Assembly: GCA_009733775.1 (NCBI GenBank)
Contig: WOGZ01000075.1
Location: 62,001 to 126,000, forward strand
Origin: Alectoria sarmentosa
Taxonomy: Eukaryota; Ascomycota; Lecanoromycetes; Lecanorales; Parmeliaceae
Direction: 5' to 3'
Length of the DNA: 64,000 bases
Shown: positions 45,337 to 54,748 of the stretch, in pieces
Layout of the letters: every line of letters begins with the position of its first letter
How positions within the stretch are numbered: position 1 is the stretch's first letter
The notes under the pieces: generated by a model
Databases searched by the model: none
What the model saw: the letters and a program-made list of their open reading frames with translations, nothing else
Told to the model about the DNA's origin: nothing
Program-made: the position numbers and the translations under genes

Positions 45337-47073
45337 TCAAACCTCCCCCCAAGCACCCATCCCCCCACCTCCGACACCAATCGCACTGCCGCCACCACCG
45401 CTCCCCACGGCACTGCCGCCTATATCCCAATAATTCCGGCTTGAACTCCCCAAACTGCCTCTTCTCAATCCCATCCTTCGGGCACTACCGCCGAGGCTGC
45501 TCGCACAACTACTTCCACTTCTTCTCCTCAGCAAGCTGTGCCGTCTCGCATGCCCATGTCTCTGTTCCCAGGACGCTGCGGCGCGGGAAACGAGAGGGTG
45601 ATATTGCCTTATGATCGCTGCGCGGCGGAGGGAGTCTGGGGTGGATGTTGTGGCGATGTTGAGAGGTGGTTTGTTCGTGGTTGTGGGGCGTCGTTGCGAT
45701 GTGAAACGGTTGTGGAGGAAGCGGAAGACGGTCTTGATGTCAGGAGTTTGTTCCCAATATTCGCGGTCGTCTTCTGGAGTGGCAGGGGCGGGTTCTTCTT
45801 CGATGCCCCAGAGGGCAGCATGAGTGGAATCAGTGGCGGGAGTCTGTGCGGGGAGAGATGCGTCTTGCAGGGTCGGTCTGAAGTCGAAGGATGCTGCCGC
45901 ATTTGCCGTGGGCGTAGAAGGCTTGGGCTGGGATCTTGAAGACGTTGGCACTGTGATTGGCATACCAGCATAGTCTGATGTAGAAGGATTGTATGGGGTG
46001 CTGAATGCGCCTGGGTGCTCTGTGAGCTGCTGCAACAGTATTCCGAGCTCACGAGAAAGACGGTCCAAAAGCCGTCCTTCCCAGCCAGTGCCAGCAGATG
46101 CAGGCGATGAGCTGTCCAAACGTAACGATCTTGAGGAGCCTAACCCTGAACGAGGGTGGTCGTCTCGTCTCTCTGTGGGAAGCGATTCGCCAAAGATGAC
46201 GGAGAGCAGATTGTCGTCGATACCAATGAAATCACGGATGACTCTTCGAGTGATGCGCTGCCAGAAGGATTCGCTGTCTTCGATCGCTGGCGAGCTCGCA
46301 TTCAAAGGTCCAGCTGTCGCTTCATCCCCAGCACTTTCGGCAACAGAGTCCTGGATAATCTGTTCCAGGCCAGCAGTACTGGGTGCCGTTTCTGCTCGCT
46401 GACTTTTCACACTGGTTCTTCTCCGCCTGGTCTCCTTCTCAATGTCATCCAACAGAACCCTAGATTGTTCCATCCTCCACTTCTCAATCCTTTCCCTTGT
46501 TTCAGCTTCAATGCTCGCCACACCGTGGTCTTCAACGGCATCAATTCTCCTTTGCACACTAGATCTTCTCCTCTGGCGATCAGGCTCGATTGATCGTTTT
46601 CGCGGATTGAACTGTTCAAAGTGCCATAGCTGCTCTTGAAGAGGTGGACCAGCCGTAGGAAACGTGCCCAGTCCGTCGTGCCGTGGCAGTATGGAACGGC
46701 CTGGTTCGAAGAATCCTGATCTGTGGATGGGCGAAGCCTCCTGAAAAGCGTGAAGGCCTTCGTCTAGACTATCCAAGTCCTCATCATCGTCGACGGAGCC
46801 ATTCGTAGTCTCGCAAGGGACATCCTCGTCTTGTCTTGGCTTGGCGTCCAAAGAGCCAAAGTCGCTCAGCCTTGACAGACCAGCTGTAGGCGTCTGTACC
46901 GTTGAGGCGCTCCGATTTTGGGAAGTTGAACGTGCTGGGAAGAGGACCCATTCTTGCGACTGTTCAGGTTCTCGGTAGAGTGGTGAAGAAATGGTGGTCG
47001 CAGCATTGTCCCGTGGGTCCTGGGCGGCGGGCTGGCGTATCGCAGGGGCGAAAGTAGGTTGGCGGAACGCCAT
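45337..47073 (-). CDS. Disordered fungal protein with a short conserved helical segment (578 aa)
   Basis: Single exon, 578 residues. Mostly Ser/Pro/Arg-rich and disordered. Ordered pieces: a coiled-coil-like Arg/Glu helix near 185-220 (IEAETRERIEKWRMEQSRVL), a hydrophobic helix near 265-300 (FWQRITRRVIRDFIGIDDNL), an amphipathic helix near 340 (LLDRLSRELGILLQQL), and a late tract with NYWDIGG followed by a Gly-rich end GAWGEV. No membrane span. The Gly-rich end with a defined WGEV terminus suggests the annotated stop is correct, although a 64-codon frame overlaps just downstream. I do not recognise a named family. Confidence 0.75.
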   Translation of the reverse strand: MAFRQPTFAPAIRQPAAQDPRDNAATTISSPLYREPEQSQEWVLFPARSTSQNRSASTVQTPTAGLSRLSDFGSLDAKPRQDEDVPCETTNGSVDDDEDLDSLDEGLHAFQEASPIHRSGFFEPGRSILPRHDGLGTFPTAGPPLQEQLWHFEQFNPRKRSIEPDRQRRRSSVQRRIDAVEDHGVASIEAETRERIEKWRMEQSRVLLDDIEKETRRRRTSVKSQRAETAPSTAGLEQIIQDSVAESAGDEATAGPLNASSPAIEDSESFWQRITRRVIRDFIGIDDNLLSVIFGESLPTERRDDHPRSGLGSSRSLRLDSSSPASAGTGWEGRLLDRLSRELGILLQQLTEHPGAFSTPYNPSTSDYAGMPITVPTSSRSQPKPSTPTANAAASFDFRPTLQDASLPAQTPATDSTHAALWGIEEEPAPATPEDDREYWEQTPDIKTVFRFLHNRFTSQRRPTTTNKPPLNIATTSTPDSLRRAAIIRQYHPLVSRAAASWEQRHGHARRHSLLRRRSGSSCASSLGGSARRMGLRRGSLGSSSRNYWDIGGSAVGSGGGGSAIGVGGGGMGAWGEV

Positions 47074-48288
47074 GGCGTCTCGATGCCAGTCTTTCGACGG
47101 AAGGTTTCCTTTGATGTCTGTCTTTTCTTTGCGCGATCAAGCCCCAGTTGGGCCGGCGCGTAGAACGCGGTCCAGTGGGGAGGTGCTCTTCTGCACTTTG
47201 ACAAAGGTCCAAGAAATCCAGTCGAAAGATGGGTTACAGTTGGAGAAGTTTGGTCGAGGCAGTAGCAAGGTGAGGCAGCAGTGTTTTGTTGACGGTGACT
47301 CTTGTGACTTGTGAGTGATGACACAGCTTGGAGCTATATTTAGTAAGGAATGAATGACAGTGGTAAGGCGGTCAAGGTGGGTGACCAAAGGGCCAGGATG
47401 CTGTAGGAGGAGGATAGGGCGGTTTATATGAAGACATGAATCTATGGATAATATATGAATACCTATATGAATATATGAATATATGAGGTATTTGATATGT
47501 CACCGTCATGCAGGCCATGACTATGCTTGCTTATCGCAAGTAATTGTTTCATCGTTTCATCCAAGCTCCAGCCACATCAGACCCTTGGTCACTTGATAAC
47601 GCTTACTCTAGCGCCCTTGTGAATCCTACTTAGCCTTTTAGAGACTAGTGCACACGAACAAGAAGCACGCTCAGACCCCCCTGGTGGCCCCTGGGCCCCT
47701 ATCCAATTATCAAAGTGTTCGGAGTACAACCAAACTAACGATGCGTCAAGCTCCAGGCCTTAGGGCTCCTTGTGCAACCACATACCACAGCCCTTGGATT
47801 CTCTTGTGGATATTATAGTATTCTGAGAGACTGCATGTTTCCTTTGTCCATGCATGCTGGAAAGCACCGCATTCCGTCTTCTTGAAGGGTGCTCATCTCT
47901 TTGGAGTTTGGAAGTCTTGGTGTTGAGCAAGATGTTGCATGATATGATGGCACCCTAGTTGCGGGATCGTACCTACTCATCCCCAGCAAGCACTGGGTTT
48001 CCCCCAAAAATCTTGTCTTCTCTGTGACTTCGCTCTCTCCTGACCTCCTCCCTCTTGTCTTTTTTGAGCGACCCTTTCTCAACTTCTCTATCGAGCAAGG
48101 CTCTTGCATGCTGGATCTGCTTCCTTTCCACTGTCTTGCCGCCCTGCCAAGAGACTTCTTGCTTCTTTGTTGGCCGTTTGATCGCAGTTCTACTGCCCCA
48201 GTATTCACCTTGAGACTGCTGCATCGACGGTACAATATCCATCTCCCTCCGGAAAGACCAAGCATACTGTCGTGTCTATCAGCCCAAC
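47074..48288. other. Divergent promoter region
   Basis: Lies between divergent genes and should hold both promoters. A short ATATGAATA-type repeat is at about 47420-47485. Pyrimidine-rich sequence leads to the ATG at 48289. Confidence 0.45.
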
Positions 48289-51200
48289 ATGTTTTCCCCA
48301 ACCTATGTCCAGCTCAAGTACTGGTTCTACCCAATTGGAAACACACCTGCGGTCAATCTGCTTCGAGATATTCCAGCATGTCATGGAGAAGAGACTATCA
48401 GGATCCTCTCTTTAGCCTGTGGGGATCCAAGAAGCGTGCTGTTTTCTTTGTGGTGCGAGAGAGGACACAACACCAAGCGCACCGTAAGCTTCACCTGCTG
48501 CGATATCGAACCAGCAATACTTGCACGAAACGTGGTCCTGTTCACGCTCATTGCCAAGGGGCGCCCAAGTACAGAACTTTGGGACCTCTTCTACCACTTC
48601 TATGTGTCAGCGGAAACTCTATCCATCCTCCGCACTCATGCTGCAGACTTGGTAGAAGCCTCGGAATCTACAGAGGAGTGGGCATCGTCTCCATACGGCC
48701 AGTATGTTCAGTACGTGAATAAGGCCACTCTGCAGGAGTTGCGGCGGTATTGGATCCGCTACGCGTCAACGGAAGAATTCCCCCAAGCCAGGACTGCCAT
48801 CGCACAGCGCAGCAAGGAGATTGGTAGCTTGCAGTTCGGTACAGGGATACGGTCGGCAGGTCCGTTGTGGTTCAATGCGAGTGAGACGATGGGACATGTC
48901 TACCGGGAATTCTGGAAAACAGGTGTCGTAGCAGGCAACAGCGAGGACCTCTCTCGACTGGATGGCAGAGGAGAAGTCAACCCGATGTTTGCTGTTTCTT
49001 CAGCTGCATCGAGAGATTTCGCTGTTCACTACGGTGCCGAGCCACTTCTAGGGTTCCACCTTCCAGAAGCTTTTCAAGAAATCGTTCCCAGACAAAGAGG
49101 TGGCGCGTCAGTACAGGCGAAGAGGGTGGTAGCGGTTGCCAAATCGCAGTTCAAGGCTTGGTGTGAGAGCTTTGGTGATTACGTGAACAGCAACCGTGTC
49201 CATGTCAGCTTCTTCTGCGGAGAAGCTCTTGCTCTCAGTCACGGCTTGCAATTAGCAATTACTCTCGACCAGAAGCCCGGCCACGTTGCCACGGCCTACG
49301 CCAAACCATGGAGCGCCTGTCCGTTATTACTCGATGGGTATGCGAATTTGAATGCTTCTGGAGACCCGCCCTGTGATCCATTCCATGTCATCGATACCTC
49401 GAACCTTGGTGATCATGTCGGATTCATCAACGTCATTTCTGCCACGGCTCCGTTACTACGGCGGAATGCATCTTCAGTGCTCTACACCGAGAGCCTGTTG
49501 ATGGCGTCAGAGAATATCTCAGCATCTCTATCGACAGTCCTAGGTTCAGACGTCGCCACATTTTCATTACTCATAGGATTGGCCCCTTCAGGATTGTTGA
49601 CAGGCGTGACACTCGATGCTGTTTCTAATGAGACTGCGCTGTTCAAATTCATGCAAGGAGATACAAATCGCCAAAAGCAGTATCGTATGAGGGTCTCTTG
49701 GAAACACCCCCAATTTTCGGATGCCAGCGCAGTAGGAGTGCTTGGAAGTAGTGCTAGTACCGGGAGCGACCTTCAAGTCAAGTTCGAAGCAAAAGAGCTC
49801 GCCGACTACCTTTTCGATATTTACAAGACAATGTTCGCTCACGAGGACGTTTCAAAATTGATGGCCCAATTCGCTCGCATGAACGTTGGAAATTACTCGG
49901 TTGATTTGCAGCGCTATACAAGGGCTGGCATGGCTGCTCTGCTCCGCCTGGTCAGGGCCACAGTCCAGGTGGATTGGGAGCAGACTATGCATCTCTTTGA
50001 CAACCATCTAGTCACAGATCGGTCGTTGATGGTCGGATCAAATAGTCTGCAGGAGTTGTATATGCATCTTCATATCTTTGGCGTCTGGACAAACAAGTGT
50101 TTGGAGAGTAGCCCAAACCAGCTTCGCACGGGCTTCGGACTGTCTTTGAGACCAACATCTGGCGAGAAAGGTATCCTTGCTGCAGCTGATACACCCTCCG
50201 TTGTTCAATTAGTGCTGGTGGTGCCGAGGGAGAAACTTACCGTCTTTACCGGCAAGACTCCCGACGCAATTGGAACACCTGCTCTACATGTGTCTGTCAG
50301 CCAAAACAATGGTCAAGACCAATATGAGAATAAGTTCTACTCCTTCCAGGCTTTCTTCGGCAACGTAGTTTATGACGATAGCACCATGAAAGCTTCAATC
50401 GTCGAAGAAGACGAACATGGCTGGCTGGGCTCCGCTGATCTCGTTGTTACTTGTGCAGTGCCGGCCTTCGGCTTGCTGATTGGACCAAAAAAAGGCATTC
50501 GAGCTGCTCTCAAGATAAATACCAACCCTGATAGCCAGACGAGATTTGCGCACCTTGGTATCCGGATGGCGGTCTTCGAGACCGGATTCAATGATGGGAA
50601 GAGACTTTTTGTCTGTCGTGATGCACCCAAGCTGGACACCTTGCGTTCATCCTCAACGCAAAAGCAGTGGATCAAGAAGGTTTCATCGCAAAATCAATCT
50701 TCGTTTCAAACGCTCGTAAAGTTGAACGCAGGCCACAGAGCTACTCACTTGCAGAGCCATGTGGTTTTCCCACAGAATTCCGCTGGAAGCAAAGCGCTGT
50801 CTACTGGGGCAGCGGTCACGGTCATCGAAAACTCACCAAACACTGTGATGTTGCGAATTGGGTCATCTCTGGAGCGGCAAGTCATCTTTCCCTTCCCAAT
50901 TCGAGGGTCCCAGTCGAAGACAAGGATTGCAAGAAAATCGTCCTGGATAGAGGTCGAGGTCCCAATTTTCACTGCAATAGACGGTGATCGCTTCGACTCG
51001 TGGACACAGATGGTGTTCGAGTCCAGTCGTTCACCACTGTGTTGGAGTATACCCCGGGTAAATTTGGAAGTGCAGCCCATGGTCACTTTCCCAAAGAAGG
51101 GAGACTCGTCATGGCTTCGCACATTCATGGGTACCACTCTCAGCGACGCTGAGAAACCCTTGAGCAAGCTAGATCAAGCAACGACAACGAATGCCAAATT

Positions 51201-51975
51201 GGATCTTAAGCAGTCATTGAACATTCTCTTCTTGACATTCGCAGGCCTTAATGAGAATCGCATTGGTCCAAAGAAGACCTTTCAACTCGCTCTTGAAACG
51301 ACCGGCGCTCATACCCTCATTTTAGCTACTGGGATCCGTCATGACCTCGATTTGGGCTCCCTAGTAATGGAAGCTTACGTTGTACCCTTTACGATCCCAA
51401 GAGTGAAAAAGCTTCTCCAGCCTCTTAACGCATTGCAAGCGACCGAGCCCTGCGCTATCCGAGTCAGCGATGATGAATCGATCTTGTGGAAGAGAATGCT
51501 CCCAGCCTTAGCCGAGCGCTGCCGGACATGGAAGCATAAGTCGACATGCGAATATCGGAACAAGGGTTCTCCTCTGTCCACAGAGGAAGGCAAGTCGCCA
51601 CTGTGCAGCTGCGGCGAGGGAAACATCTCTGGCACCGATCTCGCCAAGCTTGGCTTGAAGGAATGGGCGCTATTCGCCAAGTACGCTATTCGTGTCGCCA
51701 TCGCTCCGATATTTCCGGTCCCGTATGTCGAGTCCTCCATGTCGGATATCCTCACACCGTCACGGGCGGGTCGGTCACAGCATGTCGGAAGTTCAGCGCC
51801 GACTTCGACAGGGCAGACTTTGAAGCCAGCTGGGGCGGTGGCGAAGTGCGACAACTGTGGGAAGGCTGGGGATGGGCTTCTGGTGTGCGGAGGGTGTCGG
51901 AAGGTGAGGTATTGTGGAGCGGAGTGTCAGAAGGCGGCTAGGAAGGAGCATAAGAGGGATTGTGTGAGGGATTGA
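48289..51975 (+). CDS. DUF4470 and MYND zinc-finger protein (1228 aa)
   Basis: Intronless, 1228 residues. The N terminus is a DUF4470 module at about 5-105: YPIGNTPAVNLLRD, ILSLACGDPRSVLFSLW and SFTCCDIEPAILARNVVLFT. This Rossmann-like start is typical of fungal MYND proteins. A long uncharacterised middle of about 1000 residues follows. The C terminus (about 1187-1225) is a MYND finger with C-x2-C, C-x2-C, C-x3-C, H-x3-C spacing: CDNCGKAGDG, VCGGCRKVRYCGAECQ, KEHKRDC. MYND fingers bind proline-rich partners; fungal members take part in morphogenesis and ubiquitin-linked regulation, but function here is unknown. Codon use and the open frame are continuous, so the start at 48289 is secure. Confidence 0.93.
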   Translation: MFSPTYVQLKYWFYPIGNTPAVNLLRDIPACHGEETIRILSLACGDPRSVLFSLWCERGHNTKRTVSFTCCDIEPAILARNVVLFTLIAKGRPSTELWDLFYHFYVSAETLSILRTHAADLVEASESTEEWASSPYGQYVQYVNKATLQELRRYWIRYASTEEFPQARTAIAQRSKEIGSLQFGTGIRSAGPLWFNASETMGHVYREFWKTGVVAGNSEDLSRLDGRGEVNPMFAVSSAASRDFAVHYGAEPLLGFHLPEAFQEIVPRQRGGASVQAKRVVAVAKSQFKAWCESFGDYVNSNRVHVSFFCGEALALSHGLQLAITLDQKPGHVATAYAKPWSACPLLLDGYANLNASGDPPCDPFHVIDTSNLGDHVGFINVISATAPLLRRNASSVLYTESLLMASENISASLSTVLGSDVATFSLLIGLAPSGLLTGVTLDAVSNETALFKFMQGDTNRQKQYRMRVSWKHPQFSDASAVGVLGSSASTGSDLQVKFEAKELADYLFDIYKTMFAHEDVSKLMAQFARMNVGNYSVDLQRYTRAGMAALLRLVRATVQVDWEQTMHLFDNHLVTDRSLMVGSNSLQELYMHLHIFGVWTNKCLESSPNQLRTGFGLSLRPTSGEKGILAAADTPSVVQLVLVVPREKLTVFTGKTPDAIGTPALHVSVSQNNGQDQYENKFYSFQAFFGNVVYDDSTMKASIVEEDEHGWLGSADLVVTCAVPAFGLLIGPKKGIRAALKINTNPDSQTRFAHLGIRMAVFETGFNDGKRLFVCRDAPKLDTLRSSSTQKQWIKKVSSQNQSSFQTLVKLNAGHRATHLQSHVVFPQNSAGSKALSTGAAVTVIENSPNTVMLRIGSSLERQVIFPFPIRGSQSKTRIARKSSWIEVEVPIFTAIDGDRFDSWTQMVFESSRSPLCWSIPRVNLEVQPMVTFPKKGDSSWLRTFMGTTLSDAEKPLSKLDQATTTNAKLDLKQSLNILFLTFAGLNENRIGPKKTFQLALETTGAHTLILATGIRHDLDLGSLVMEAYVVPFTIPRVKKLLQPLNALQATEPCAIRVSDDESILWKRMLPALAERCRTWKHKSTCEYRNKGSPLSTEEGKSPLCSCGEGNISGTDLAKLGLKEWALFAKYAIRVAIAPIFPVPYVESSMSDILTPSRAGRSQHVGSSAPTSTGQTLKPAGAVAKCDNCGKAGDGLLVCGGCRKVRYCGAECQKAARKEHKRDCVRD

Positions 51976-52619
51976 AGACGTCAGGTTGACATTGTACTAC
52001 TTAAGCTTCATAGCGTAGAGTAAGAAAATAAACAAAAGCTACGTGACTGGAAACTCGTACCCACAATACACTTGCAAAGGCCGTCATTGCACTTGCATTA
52101 CTTATATGGGCGCTGAAAGTGGATGTTGATAAGAGCGTCTACGTTCCTCGAACGCTGTATCAGATACAGAGGGACGTCAGGCAAGCAATCTGCATCCTAC
52201 TCGTAGAGCGGAGACTTTCTTGTGTTCAACAGAAGAATTGTCGCTATTTGGATACATCGTTCGTGAGTTTTCGTCTGTCCCTGCGACATCCGCATGCACA
52301 CTCCGCCAATCCTCCTTGTTCTGCCGAGGTTCTCTTGGAGAGCTTCGTTTCGTTCTCGTTCATTCCTTGCTTGCTTCGATTGTTTGTCTGTTGGAGCTCC
52401 GCATTTTTTGAGGGCGCGCTCTGTTGAGTTCGACACCGAAGATGGCTCGATACTCCGCTCTTTGCCTATCCGCTTCATTTGAGCGCAATTCTGATATCCG
52501 TGCTAGTCGTGATTCGTCCCGTCTCACATGGCTCGTCTTGATCATCCTGTCTCTTCTTAATCTGCATGTCTCTTTCCCTTTCGTTTTCCCCTGTTCCAGC
52601 CTGCCCTTCGTCATCATCA
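51976..52619. other. Convergent intergenic region
   Basis: 3' flanks of the MYND and imp3 genes, about 640 nt. Short overlapping frames on both strands look like chance. Confidence 0.4.
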
Positions 52620-53283
52620 TCATAACAGATCGAAATCATCCAACTTGTCCCTATATTTGAGGATGTTCCTCTTCACCTTGCTACTGTCCACCCACGTCAC
52701 AAAATCCTCCATGTTCCTCGTCACCAAAAACGCGGCGTCCGTCACCACCTCCGTCCCCACCCGCACGTGTCCCTGTTCCACAAATTTGACGGCCGCCGTC
52801 ACATTCTCGGCCATGCGCAACCGCGTCATCACGACGCCGAGCCGTCTCCTCGCGAGTCTGGACACGCCGACTTTCCGCTCCACTTCGCTGAGTTTGGTCG
52901 TGCTGGAGAGGATGCCCATGTCGTAGAGCTTTTCCAACATTACTTTCTCGGTCTTGATGCGGATGGGGTCGGAGGGGTCGAGGTTGGCGAGGGAGTGGGC
53001 TAGTTGGCGGAGGGAGCCGCAGATTCCTGGGGGTTTGGTTAGTTTTTCATCTCTGGTATCCTGCGGGCTGGGAAGGGAGGAGATTTCATACGATTGTACT
53101 TTGTGTAGTCGTCGGGATTTTGGATGGTATATCTCCGACATATGGCGGCAGCGTGGTGGTTTGAGTCGCTTTTGTAGGTGGTGAAGTCGACTTTTTTGAG
53201 TAACTTTGCTTCGTGGTACTTGAGACGGCGGACTGCGTGGATCAGTTGTTGTTAATGGTATGGGGTACGGAGGCCTCACCCAT
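52620..53283 (-). CDS. imp3: U3 snoRNP protein Imp3
   Basis: Three exons: 53283-53280 (only ATGG), 53232-53092 and 53026-52620. The joined protein has 183 residues, the same length as yeast Imp3. Imp3 binds U3 snoRNA and helps pair it with pre-18S rRNA in the small-subunit processome of the nucleolus. The start reads MVRRLKYHEAKLLKKVDF as in orthologues. ICGSLRQLAHSLANLDPSDP and EKLYDMGIL follow, then an S4-type RNA-binding domain from about 106 (RRRLGVVMTRLRMAENVTAA, GHVRVGTEVVTD). The C terminus DKLDDFDLL is canonical. The 4-nt first exon is unusual but needed to start with MV; donor GTGAGG and acceptor ACGCAG are good. Divergently paired with bS18m. Confidence 0.93.
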
Positions 53284-53466
53284 TGTGAAGAATTAAAGAA
53301 CCTGTATGTGGTATTCGTGGTCACAAGTTGAATTTTCTGAATGCGCCGAGAATGTTTCGTGCATGCACATCTTTCTTAGCGCGATAATCGCGCGGGTATA
53401 TTGTGCATGTATGAACATGGCTTCGAGACTGCTTTCCCAAACATCCAGACGTTGACAACAGCGACA
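53284..53466. promoter_or_regulatory. Short divergent promoter between imp3 and the bS18m gene
   Basis: Only 183 nt separate the two ATGs, which point away from each other, so both transcripts must start within it. No clear TATA box is seen. Both products serve ribosomes (nucleolar 18S processing and the mitochondrial small subunit), so shared control is plausible. Confidence 0.5.
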
Positions 53467-53536
53467 ATGAACACAACATCTCTCGCAAGAACCATAACCC
53501 GATTAAATCCCCTAATCTGCCTTCACCCCCGCCCCC

Positions 53537-53588
<52 letters not shown>

Positions 53589-54212
53589 AACAGCGCCCGC
53601 AACGCGAACCGGGACGCCGGCATCGCCCTCGCCAAAAGCCTGACGAAGGACGTCGACCGCACGAACTACAACACCGTCCGCAAATACGACGCCCAACGCG
53701 CGTTGCTCAACGACACTACCAAGACGAACCGGGTGAAGGATCTGGAACGGCAGATGCCGAGGTTGTCCAAGTGGCAGGTCGGCGACGTCTACGCGCCGCA
53801 CGATCTGAGCGCCGTGGAGGCCAGCAAGTGGCGGAAGAGGAAGAGCAGCCAGAGGGATGTTTTTGACATTTTGGGGATCAATCCGTTGGAGGAATACAAG
53901 GTGTGTGGATCCTCTATTCTACGGAATTGGTCGATGGTCGATGTGGAGGAGAAAAACGGGGGTTCTCAATGCTGATGTCTGTGTGATGAGCAGAATTTCT
54001 CAATGATGTCCGAATACATGACGCCCATGGGCCGGATCAGACACCGACGGGACACGGGCTTGCGCGCCGTGAATCAGAGGAAAATCGCAAAGGCCATCAG
54101 GAGGGCTGTGGGTATGGGCTTGCTGCCGAGCGTGCATGAGCATCCGGAGGTGTTGGAGGTGAAGGCGAGGGATAGAGCGATGAAGTTGGAGGGACTCGGT
54201 CCTAGGCGGTGA
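53467..54212 (+). CDS. rsm18: Mitochondrial small-ribosomal-subunit protein bS18m, frame broken by a poly-C run
   Basis: Exons 53467-53900 and 53994-54212. The N terminus (MNTTSLARTITRLNPLICLH) looks like a mitochondrial presequence. The conserved part reads KWQVGDVYAPHDLSA, RKRKSSQRDVFDILGINPLE and, after the intron, MMSEYMTPMGRIRHRRDTGL, VNQRKIAKAIRRAVGMGLLP and VHEHPEV. This is the bS18 family and matches fungal Rsm18. Between the presequence and the body lies a run of 48 C (53538-53585). As written, the frame before the run does not match the frame after it: one more base or two fewer would join them. The 434-nt first exon is 2 mod 3 while the intron is phase 0, which agrees. The simplest view is a miscounted homopolymer; a real indel is the alternative. 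Confidence 0.85.
53538..53585. repeat. Poly-C homopolymer, 48 nt, inside the bS18m coding region
   Basis: Forty-eight consecutive C on the + strand, encoding polyproline in the frame of the presequence. Runs this long are hard to sequence and are prone to slippage. Confidence 0.95.
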
Positions 54213-54748
54213 TGGCATATCCGGAAGATGGGATGGGCGATTACGGTGAAGTCAGAAGGATGGGCTATTGCGGCTCCAAAATGCTTGGGTCGAGACTGCA
54301 AAGACGGTGGAGTGCAGAGTCTCCAGCGAAGCCAACGACTACAGCGACTACTTGCGTTGCAGAGGCGTTTGAATTCCAAGAGCATTACAGGCTTTTGAAG
54401 AGGCCTTGTATCTTATTCTGGTAGAGACTGAACTAACCATCAAAACGCAAACGTACATATATCATATGAACAAATCATGGCAAATATTCACATATATTAT
54501 GCCCAGCCTCAATTTACAGTGTGAGCTTCTAGCTATATGGAAGAACTAGAGTCGATTTTTTCTTCAGCAAGCAAAGCCTCTTTTGCGCCAGTTCTTTTCC
54601 TTTTCCTTCCCCCCTGCTTATCGGCTGGTTCATCCTCTTTTACCAATGCCTCTGCTGCGGGTGACCGCGCGCTCTCTTCGCACGCTCCATCGAATGCTAT
54701 CGCTGATTGGTAACAAAGGAAAATCGTGAATCATAGAGACAGACGTAG
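54213..54748. other. Convergent intergenic region
   Basis: 3' flanks of bS18m and vac7. No gene seen. Confidence 0.4.

Noticed and set aside
45219..45413. Extra C-terminal exon for the 578-residue protein
   Set aside because: The protein already has a plausible GAWGEV end and no good donor links the two frames.
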